Shown here one piece after another: positions 25,825-32,032 of a stretch of 36,279 bases of DNA. Source of the stretch: Planctomycetota bacterium (GTDB lineage Bacteria; Planctomycetota; UBA8742; UBA2392); contig JAMQHL010000033.1 in assembly GCA_025993795.1 (NCBI GenBank), forward strand, positions 67,078 to 103,356, read 5' to 3'. Position 1 is the stretch's first letter. Each line of letters begins with the position of its first letter. Below the pieces are notes generated by a model, which was not told where the DNA came from, ran no database searches, and saw only the letters and a list, made by a program, of their open reading frames with translations. Both the position numbers and the translations under genes were made by a program.

Positions 25825-26781
25825 GTGAAACCCTCCCGCCTGATGATTGTGCCACTGATCCTTCTTGCCGCCGCGAACCTGGGCGCCCAGGAAATTGGTC
25901 GTGCGGCACCGGATTTCCGTTTCGAGAAAAGCTGGAACCTGCCAGCCAGCGCGACATCGATCGCGGGACTGCGCGGACATACCGTGTTGCTCGAGTTCTG
26001 GGCAACGTGGTGAGGGCCCTGCGCGTCATCCGTGCCGCACCTGAACCAGATTCACAGCAAGTACAGTGCGCGCGGGTTGACAATCGTTGCCGTGAGCAAC
26101 GAAACCGCCAGTGTCATCGAGCCGTGGCTGAGCAGGAAGGGAGTAACCTACGGCACCGCACAGTCCAGCAATGCTTCGCGCACCTATGGCGTCAGGGGCA
26201 TCCCGAACGCCTTCCTGATCAGCGCAGACGGCACAGTCGCGTGGCGCGGCCACCCGAGCAGCTTGACAGACGCCGTGATTGAGCAGCACCTCAGCGGCGG
26301 CGCCGTGCCCGGCGTTTCCGGCAGCTCGTCATCGGATAGCGCCGGAGGCGGCAGCTGGTGGATCTGGATGATTCTCGTGCTCGGCATCTTTTTTGTCGGT
26401 GCCGTCGGATGGTTCTGGCACTCCACGCGCGAAAAGATTCCCGCCCACCTGCGCCCAGGGTACATGGGACCGCCGCCGGGCACCTACGGGCCACCCCCGG
26501 CAGGTTACGGCCCGCCGCCCGGCGCTGCGCAGTACCCGCCCCAGCCGCAATACCCGCCCCAGCCGCAATACCCGCCCCAGCCGCAATATCCGGCGCAACA
26601 GCAGTATCCGGCGCAGGGCGCTCCGCCGGCCACCCGCAGCTTTGCGCCCCAGCAGTATGTGCCGCCAGCCTTGAACCAGCCACAAGACCACGACGGCTTG
26701 TCCGACGAAACACCATACGCGCCCCCGCCTCCCAGGCCCAAACCTGGCCCTTACCTGGGCCAGCCACCACAGGATCGTTGA
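25825..26781 (+). CDS. Selenocysteine-containing TlpA-like thioredoxin with membrane anchor
   Basis: Read through the in-frame UGA at 26011-26013 this gene gives 318 residues. It has a signal peptide (MKPSRLMIVPLILLAAANLG), a TlpA/thioredoxin domain (about 25-160), a Ser/Gly linker, a membrane span (about 177-199) and a tail of repeated YPPQPQ units. The active site reads LLEFWATW-U-GPC, where U63 replaces the first cysteine of WCGPC and C66 is intact. The cis-proline loop VRGIPNAFLIS is present. UGA followed at once by GPC in the same frame, with homology on both sides, fits selenocysteine and argues against a nonsense mutation. The GTG start has GAGG 7 nt upstream and yields the signal peptide. 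It probably reduces or oxidises envelope thiols. A SECIS candidate follows the UGA. Confidence 0.85.
26009..26041 (+). promoter_or_regulatory. Candidate bacterial SECIS element 1
   Basis: Just after the UGA, GCGCG (26021-26025) pairs with CGTGC (26031-26035) around the loop TCATC. GGTG (26009-26012, including part of the UGA) can pair with CACC (26038-26041) as a lower stem. The apical loop starts 13 nt after the UGA, slightly closer than in E. coli elements, so this element is less certain than SECIS 2. Confidence 0.5.
26533..26604 (+). repeat. 18-bp tandem repeat coding YPPQPQ
   Basis: Three perfect copies of TACCCGCCCCAGCCGCAA (26533, 26551, 26569) are followed by a diverged copy at 26587. 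They encode the proline/tyrosine/glutamine-rich tail of the selenoprotein and could vary in copy number by slippage. Confidence 0.85.
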
Positions 26782-26860
26782 CACCCGGCGGTGGACTGCA
26801 GCAACAATCGCTTGGGCGCGCCTACTCTGCAGAGTGTTCAACAGATAGGTCACACTTCAC

Positions 26861-26888
26861 TTGTGCGAAACGCGCGGCGGCGGATAAT
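26861..26888 (+). promoter_or_regulatory. Promoter of the TfoX-like gene
   Basis: TTGTGC (26861-26866) and GATAAT (26883-26888) are separated by 16 nt; GGAG follows at 26896. Confidence 0.55.
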
Positions 26889-26905
26889 ACCCCGCGGAGA
26901 ACTCC

Positions 26906-27253
26906 ATGGCGTATGACGAGCGTTTGTTTGAGCGGGTGAAGGATGTGCTGGAACGCAAACCCGGCTGGACTGAGAAAAACCTATACGGCGGCCGGGTGTA
27001 CGTGCTCAATGGCCACGCTTTCATCGGGGCCGTTGACGATGGTCTGATCGCCCTGTGCGATGACGACTCTCGCAGAAAGCACCTTGAGCTCAAGCACTGC
27101 AGTGCCTTCTCTCATGCCGGCAAAGCCCAGCCCGGCTGGGTGCTGGTCTCCATGGAGGCACTCAAGACCGCAAAGCAGCTTTCGCGCTGGGTCGAAGCCA
27201 GCTTCACCCATGCCCAGACACTGAAGGTCGCTGCCAAGGCGCGAAAAAAGTAG
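26906..27253 (+). CDS. TfoX N-terminal domain-like protein
   Basis: This 115-residue protein matches the TfoX N-terminal domain family. It begins MAYDERLFERVKDVLE, then KNLYGGRVYVLNGHAFIGAVDDGLIALC (the family's K-x-MFGG-x-xF-x-x-G-x-x-F region), and PGWVLVSMEALKTAKQLSRWVEASFTHA near the end. Stand-alone domains of this kind are common, and their role differs from the competence regulator Sxy/TfoX. The ATG at 26906 has GGAG 6 nt upstream. It lies between the two selenoprotein genes but has its own promoter; a functional link is not shown. Confidence 0.8.
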   Translation: MAYDERLFERVKDVLERKPGWTEKNLYGGRVYVLNGHAFIGAVDDGLIALCDDDSRRKHLELKHCSAFSHAGKAQPGWVLVSMEALKTAKQLSRWVEASFTHAQTLKVAAKARKK

Positions 27254-27301
27254 GTACCGCCCACTGTGGAATAAACGCCCATCCTGCCCTGTTAGCAGAA
27301 C

Positions 27302-27793
27302 ATGAAGCACATCATCGACAACATCGCCTGGATCTTCATGGCGTTGGTCCTTGTGGCCTTCCTGGGCTACACGTTCTGGTGGAAAGAGCGCCCCGCCGCT
27401 GGCGGCTTGATTACCGGCGACTATGCACAGGCGCAGCTCATGGCCGCAGAGCTGAACGCCCCGCTCGTGCTGGCAGTCGATAACTCCCCGCACTGATGGA
27501 CCTGCCCGTCGCTGGTGCAGCGACTTCAGGGCGTGCCGGCTGTGCGCGAAGCCGTAGAATCGGGCAAGCTGGTCGTTACCTGCGCCTACATCGGTCACGA
27601 ACCTGAAGAGCTGATGGCGCAACTGCCTGCAGGTTTCAATGCCCGCCAGTTCGTGGCGGTCTTCAAAGACGGCAAGCTCGTGAACCTCAAGCCAGGTTTG
27701 CCTGAGCACGCAGTGGTGGACCTGTTGGGCGCGGCCCAGGTCAACGCAACTCCCGCCGAATGCACTGTTTGCGGTCCTTCGCCTGCCCCCTGA
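27302..27793 (+). CDS. Small membrane-anchored selenoprotein, thioredoxin-like UWTC motif
   Basis: Reading through the UGA at 27494-27496 gives 163 residues. An N-terminal membrane span (about 8-26) is followed by a thioredoxin-like domain: strand APLVLAVDNS, then PH-U65-WTC68-PSLVQRL as a UxxC redox motif at the start of the first helix, and later RQFVAVFKDGKLVNLKPG as the strand hairpin. The normal cis-proline before that strand is not evident. A second pair, C154-x-x-C157 (ECTVC), lies near the C-terminus. Homology-like structure continues in frame past the UGA, and a well-formed SECIS candidate follows. I do not recognise the family. There is no clear Shine-Dalgarno before the ATG. Confidence 0.8.
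27501..27530 (+). promoter_or_regulatory. Candidate bacterial SECIS element 2
   Basis: A 6-bp upper stem GTCGCT (27508-27513) with AGCGAC (27519-27524) closes the loop GGTGC. A lower stem CCTG (27501-27504) pairs with CAGG (27527-27530), separated by a small internal loop. The apical GGU starts 18 nt after the UGA. The 17-nt upper hairpin with GGU in its loop closely parallels the minimal E. coli fdhF SECIS. Confidence 0.75.
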
Positions 27794-27813
27794 AAGCATC
27801 CGCCGCGCCGATG

Positions 27814-27857
27814 TGTTATAGTGCAGGGTGTGTGGTCGCTCGCACGTCAACAAGGAG
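27814..27857 (+). promoter_or_regulatory. Extended -10 promoter and Shine-Dalgarno
   Basis: TGT followed by TATAGT (27817-27822) is an extended -10. AAGGAG at 27852-27857 lies 6 nt before the ATG at 27864. Confidence 0.55.
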
Positions 27858-27863
27858 CGCAAC

Positions 27864-28430
27864 ATGGCACGGCTCTGGATAATCTTTTTGCTGGCAGCAG
27901 GTGGGGCGTCTCTGAGCGCCCAGGTCTTGCTTGAGTACGAAGACTCGACCTACCTGCGCGACTACGAAACCGCGCGTTACCGCATTGACCTCGATTACGG
28001 CGCCGACAACTCGCTGGATATCCGCATTCTCGCCCGCGGCATTTCTGCCCCGCCGCGCGTGCGCGTGCGTGACTCCGGGAAACACATCCTGACCAACCGC
28101 ACCGATAACGGCGCCGACGGCATACTCGACTTCACCTTCCATGCTTACGCCAACGACGACAACAGGTTCTATATCGACCTGACCCACAAATACGGCGGCC
28201 AGAGCGGCACCATCGAGCTGACCCTTCAGGTCCGCGAGAGCGCGGGCCAAGGCGCCGACGCCACCATCCATTTTGACCGCTACTACAACGACTACCACCG
28301 GCCTGAAGACCGCAACGACTGCTCCACAGGCTCCGGCACCGGCGGCTATGCCCTGCTTGCGTTGCTGGCCCTTGCAACCGGCACATTCTGGTTCAGGCAG
28401 CGCAACACCGTACAAAAGGCCAGGGCGTGA
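27864..28430 (+). CDS. Exported protein with C-terminal membrane sorting-like tail
   Basis: This 188-residue protein has a signal peptide (MARLWIIFLLAAGGASLSAQ), a soluble domain of about 130 residues rich in Asp, Tyr and Arg, and a C-terminal tail made of a Cys/Gly/Ser-rich stretch (CSTGSGTGG), one membrane span (YALLALLALATGTFWF) and a basic end (RQRNTVQKARA). This three-part tail resembles protein-sorting signals of the GlyGly-CTERM or MYXO-CTERM kind. The soluble domain is not recognised; its middle part (IRILARGISAPPRVRVRD) is strand-like. The GTG of the next gene overlaps its stop by 4 nt. Confidence 0.7.
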   Translation: MARLWIIFLLAAGGASLSAQVLLEYEDSTYLRDYETARYRIDLDYGADNSLDIRILARGISAPPRVRVRDSGKHILTNRTDNGADGILDFTFHAYANDDNRFYIDLTHKYGGQSGTIELTLQVRESAGQGADATIHFDRYYNDYHRPEDRNDCSTGSGTGGYALLALLALATGTFWFRQRNTVQKARA

Positions 28431-28963
28431 TTGCGCACAGCCTGCTGCGGGCCATCGTTGCCCGCATGCGACAGACCAAGGGGCTCGGCGATGGCGTGCT
28501 TGAGCGCGTCACGCCGGCCCAACTCTTTCATCGCAGCGATGACGAAGCCAACAGCATCGCCATCATCGTCCAGCATCTGCACGGTAACATGCTCTCGCGC
28601 TGGACCAACTTTCTGTCTGAAGATGGCGACAAGCCGTGGCGCAAACGCGACGCCGAGTTCGAACCGGGCACCGAAACGCCCCAACAGGTTCGCCAACTCT
28701 GGGAAGCCGGCTGGAAGCTGACTCTCGACACACTGGAGGCCCTGCAGCCGGGCGACGCCACCCGCGAAGTCACCATTCGTGGCGAGCCGATGCAGGTGCT
28801 GGATGCGCTGATCCGGCAGGTCGGGCACTATGGCTACCACGTTGGCCAGATGGTTACGTTGGCGCGCGCGCAGGTCGGCAAAGGCTGGAAGACGCTCAGT
28901 ATCGCCCGCAGCCAGAGCAAAGACCACAAGCCGCTGCCGCGCACACCCGGGCTGAAAGAATAG
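28427..28963 (+). CDS. DinB-superfamily protein (DUF1572-like)
   Basis: This 178-residue protein matches the DinB/YfiT four-helix metal-binding superfamily, DUF1572 type. Motifs are the N-terminal helix with SLLRAIVARMRQ, NSIAIIVQHLHGNMLSRWTNFL with the first metal histidine, and VGHYGYHVGQMVTLAR with the HxxxH pair. Members act in thiol transfer or detoxification in some cases, but this subgroup is uncharacterised. The GTG start overlaps the previous stop (GTGA), so the two genes are co-translated. It converges with the TPR gene, leaving a 4-bp gap. Confidence 0.85.
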   Translation: MIAHSLLRAIVARMRQTKGLGDGVLERVTPAQLFHRSDDEANSIAIIVQHLHGNMLSRWTNFLSEDGDKPWRKRDAEFEPGTETPQQVRQLWEAGWKLTLDTLEALQPGDATREVTIRGEPMQVLDALIRQVGHYGYHVGQMVTLARAQVGKGWKTLSIARSQSKDHKPLPRTPGLKE

Positions 28964-28967
28964 CGAC

Positions 28968-29861
28968 CTACCACTGCACCTTGGCGCGCTCGCCCGCGTA
29001 CCAGTCTTTCAAGCCCTGGTCAGTCCATGCGTCGGCTAACTCGTCGGCGCGCGCAAGCAGCCGGTCATAGCCCTCGCGGTTCTCCTGCAACCGGCACGCG
29101 TTCGCGCTTGCCAGGTTCAGAAATGCCTCATCCACTACCTCTTCGCCGTTCTTGCTGATTACATCCAGCCCCCGCACCGCGTGTTCCAGCGCCTTGTCCG
29201 GCTGGTTCAGCTTGTTGTGTACGGAAGCCAGCAGGTACTCGGCGCGTTCTTCGTTTTCCCAGGTGCCGCACTTGAGCCAGAACTCGCGGGCATTCTCCGC
29301 AGCCGCCAGCATCAGCGCGTTTTCGGCGTCGCTGCGCGCATCTTTCGCCATCAACTCGCCGGCCAGGTTGTTGCTGGTCACAGCAATGGCGCGGTCGCAC
29401 GCCAGCTTTTCATCCTGCGCCCGCGCCAGCGACACCGCCGCGCTGTACACCCGTGCCGCCTCTTCCAGCCGCTTGGCGTCTATCAGCGCCGACGCGATCA
29501 GTATGCGCGTGCGGGCCATCATCGACACCGGCTCATCGTCGGTCAGCTCGACCGACCGCGACTCGCTGGCCAGCGCGCCCGCGTAATCGCCGGCCATGAA
29601 CTGCGCCACCGCAAGGTTGCCCAGCGCCGGCGCAAGCTCGGCCGATGCCGGCAGACCCGCCACCACACGCTCAGCCAGTGCCGCCGCCCGCGACCATTCG
29701 CCGCCATGGCCGCCCATCGTGTGCACCGCCAGCGTGATGAATTGCACGGCTTTGCCCGCGTCGCCGGCCAGCGCGATGTGCGTCTCAAGTTCACCGGCAA
29801 CGAGGGCCGTATCCTTGTCATGCCGCGCCCAACCGTTGTTGATCAGTTCGTTGAAGTCCAT
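28968..29861 (-). CDS. TPR-like repeat protein
   Basis: This 297-residue, all-helical protein has several 34-residue-like repeats: ALGNLAVAQFMAGDYAGALASESRSVEL, ILIASALIDAKRLEEAARVYSAAVSLAR, and AEYLLASVHNKLNQPDKALEHAVRGLDV fit the tetratricopeptide pattern (A/G, Y/F and A-L-x-x-A positions). It has no signal peptide or membrane segment, so it is a cytoplasmic scaffold or adaptor of unknown partner. The ATG at 29861 (MDFNELI) is favoured because further upstream the frame enters the promoter and 5' end of the divergent E1 gene. Confidence 0.75.
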   Translation of the reverse strand: MDFNELINNGWARHDKDTALVAGELETHIALAGDAGKAVQFITLAVHTMGGHGGEWSRAAALAERVVAGLPASAELAPALGNLAVAQFMAGDYAGALASESRSVELTDDEPVSMMARTRILIASALIDAKRLEEAARVYSAAVSLARAQDEKLACDRAIAVTSNNLAGELMAKDARSDAENALMLAAAENAREFWLKCGTWENEERAEYLLASVHNKLNQPDKALEHAVRGLDVISKNGEEVVDEAFLNLASANACRLQENREGYDRLLARADELADAWTDQGLKDWYAGERAKVQW

Positions 29862-29913
29862 AGCTTTACATTGGCGCTCTGGCGCTTTGGTGGTCAAGGG
29901 TTTCTTCCCAAAC

Positions 29914-29942
29914 TTGACCCGCCTGCCTGCAACGGCCACAAT
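29914..29942 (+). promoter_or_regulatory. Promoter of the 2-oxoacid dehydrogenase E1 gene
   Basis: TTGACC (29914-29919) and CACAAT (29937-29942) are separated by 17 nt. GGAG (29954-29957) lies 6 nt before the ATG at 29964. Confidence 0.55.
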
Positions 29943-29963
29943 CCAGCCATACCGGAGATCGCC

Positions 29964-32006
29964 ATGGCCAAGACTGCTGCCAGAAAAGACGCGCGCGGCC
30001 TGACCAACGAACAGGTGCTCAGCGCCTATCGCAACATGGTCACCTCGCGCAAAACCGAAGACAAGTGCGCCATCATCCTGCGCCAAAGCAAGGGCGGCTC
30101 GTTCCAGATCTCCGGCCCCGGCCACGAAGCCGCACTCACTGCAGCATCCATGGTCTTTCGCGCCGGCAAAGACTGGAGCATCTGCCACTACCGTGACCTC
30201 ACCTTCGTGCTGGGCCTGGGTGTCACCACCGAAGAGATCTTCACCGGATTCATGGCACGCGAAGGCGACCCCGCCAGCGGCTCGCGCCAGATGCCTTCCC
30301 ACTTCGGCCACAAGAAACTCCGCATCATCAGCAAATCAAGCTGCGTCGGCACCCAGTGGCTGCAAGCTGCCGGCCGCGCCCACGGCGCAAAGCTCGATGG
30401 CGAAGACGAAGTCGTCTACGTGTCAGGCGGCGACGCCGGCTGCGCACAGGGCGAGTTTCATGAGGGCCTGAACTGGGCGACCATCCACAAGTGCCCCGTG
30501 CTCTTTCACGTCGAAGACAACGGCTACGGCATCAGCACGCATCATTCGCAGGAGCGCGCCCAGCCCGTTGAGCAATGGGTCAAGGGCTACGCCAATCTCG
30601 GCATCTTTCCCTGCGACGGACTTGACCTGTTCGCGAGCTATGAGGCCTTCAAACAGGCCCACGAATGGTGCAGCAAGGGCAAGGGCCCCGCGATTGTCGT
30701 TAGCCAGGTCGTGCGCCTCTGGGGCCATTCTTCAAGCGACAACCGCAAGCTGTACATGACCGACGCGCAGATCAACGAAGAGATGCGCAAAGACCCCATC
30801 ACCAAGCTGCGCCAGTGGATCATCGACAACGGCCTCGCCGAAGAAGACGAACTCGTTGCACTCGAAGAGCAAGTCAAACAGGAAATCGACGAAGCCGCCG
30901 ATCGCGCCGAGCTGCGCCCCCACCCCGACCCCAGCACAGCCGCCCGCCACGTCTACTACGAAGGCGACGACAACGCCGTAGTGGGTGGTGTGGGCGTCCC
31001 GCCCGCATCTCTAGGCGAACGCCTGCCCTTAATCGAAGCCATCAACCACGCCCTGCACGAAGAGTTCGAACGCGACGAACACCTTGTCTGCTGGGGCCAG
31101 GACGTGCAGGACGGCAAAGGCGGCGTGTTTGGCGCAACCAAGGGCCTTTCAACACGGTTTGGAACCGACCGCGTCTTCAACAGCCCGCTGGCCGAAGCCA
31201 CCATCATCGGCACCGCACTCGGGTACAGCTACAAGCCCGGCCGCAAAGCCGTCGTGGAAATCCAGTTCGGCGACTACATCTTTCCGGCGATGATGCAGAT
31301 CGTGAACGAAGTGGCGACGGCAAGATACCGCTCAAACAACAACTGGCCCGCGCCCATGGTGATCCGCGTGCCGGTCGGCGGCTACATCCAGGGGGCGATG
31401 TACCACAGCCAGTGTATTGAGGGCATGTTCGCAGGCCGCCCGGGGCTGCGCATCGCCATGCCCAGCAACGCCGCCGACGCCAAGGGATTGCTCAAGGCGG
31501 CGATCCGGGGTGAAGACCCGGTGCTGTTCATGGAATGCAAGAACCTGTACCGGCAGGAGCGCTGCAAGAGCCCCGAGCCTGACAAGGATTACGTGCTGCC
31601 GTTTGGCCACGCGCGCATCGTGCGCGAGGGCAGCGACGTAACGCTGGTGACCTGGGGCAACACAGTCATGATCAGCCAGGACGCGGCGCTGGCGCTGGAA
31701 GACAAAGGCATCAGTGTAGAGATCATCGACCTGCGCACGATATTGCCGTGGGACCAGGAAGCCGTGTTCAAGAGTGTCGCCAAGACCAACCGCTGCCTGG
31801 TAGTCCACGAAGACACACTAACCATGGGCTTCGGCGCCGAGATCTCAGCCAGGATCATGGAAGAAGCCTTCGAGACACTAGACGCCCCAGTAAAGCGCGT
31901 AGCAGCCCTCGACTCATTCTGCCCCTACGCCAAGCCACTGGAGAACGCAGTCCTACCCCAGAAGGCTGGCGTAATCGCGGCGATCGAGGATTTGGTGAAG
32001 TGGTAG
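29964..32006 (+). CDS. Branched-chain 2-oxoacid dehydrogenase E1, fused alpha and beta subunits
   Basis: This 680-residue cytoplasmic ThDP enzyme decarboxylates 2-oxoacids as the E1 part of a dehydrogenase complex. Residues about 15-330 match E1 alpha: HYRDLTF, GSRQMPSHFG, and the ThDP motif SGGDAGCAQGEFHEGLNWA followed by VEDNGYGIST (N186). Residues about 350-680 match E1 beta: EFERDEHLVCWGQDVQDGKGGVFGATKGL, FNSPLAEATIIGTALGYSY, VEIQFGDYIFPAMMQIVNE, YHSQCIEGMFAGRPGLRIAMPSNAADAKGLLKAAI and VEIIDLRTILPWDQE. Most bacteria have separate subunits; fusion is known in some lineages. The branched-chain type is inferred from motif style. No E2 or E3 gene is adjacent. Confidence 0.92.
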   Translation: MAKTAARKDARGLTNEQVLSAYRNMVTSRKTEDKCAIILRQSKGGSFQISGPGHEAALTAASMVFRAGKDWSICHYRDLTFVLGLGVTTEEIFTGFMAREGDPASGSRQMPSHFGHKKLRIISKSSCVGTQWLQAAGRAHGAKLDGEDEVVYVSGGDAGCAQGEFHEGLNWATIHKCPVLFHVEDNGYGISTHHSQERAQPVEQWVKGYANLGIFPCDGLDLFASYEAFKQAHEWCSKGKGPAIVVSQVVRLWGHSSSDNRKLYMTDAQINEEMRKDPITKLRQWIIDNGLAEEDELVALEEQVKQEIDEAADRAELRPHPDPSTAARHVYYEGDDNAVVGGVGVPPASLGERLPLIEAINHALHEEFERDEHLVCWGQDVQDGKGGVFGATKGLSTRFGTDRVFNSPLAEATIIGTALGYSYKPGRKAVVEIQFGDYIFPAMMQIVNEVATARYRSNNNWPAPMVIRVPVGGYIQGAMYHSQCIEGMFAGRPGLRIAMPSNAADAKGLLKAAIRGEDPVLFMECKNLYRQERCKSPEPDKDYVLPFGHARIVREGSDVTLVTWGNTVMISQDAALALEDKGISVEIIDLRTILPWDQEAVFKSVAKTNRCLVVHEDTLTMGFGAEISARIMEEAFETLDAPVKRVAALDSFCPYAKPLENAVLPQKAGVIAAIEDLVKW

Positions 32007-32032
32007 GAGGCGAGATTGACGGCAACCCCAAG

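Noticed and set aside
25825..26781. Pseudogene by nonsense mutation
   Set aside because: The UGA falls exactly on the catalytic Cys codon, the frame and homology continue intact, a hairpin follows, and a second gene nearby shows the same pattern. A sequencing error cannot be excluded from one sequence but is unlikely twice at the same motif position.
27515..27793. Separate small protein starting after the UGA (internal GTG at 27515)
   Set aside because: It would start within the SECIS hairpin, lose the redox motif and have no ribosome binding site; it is the C-terminal half of the selenoprotein.
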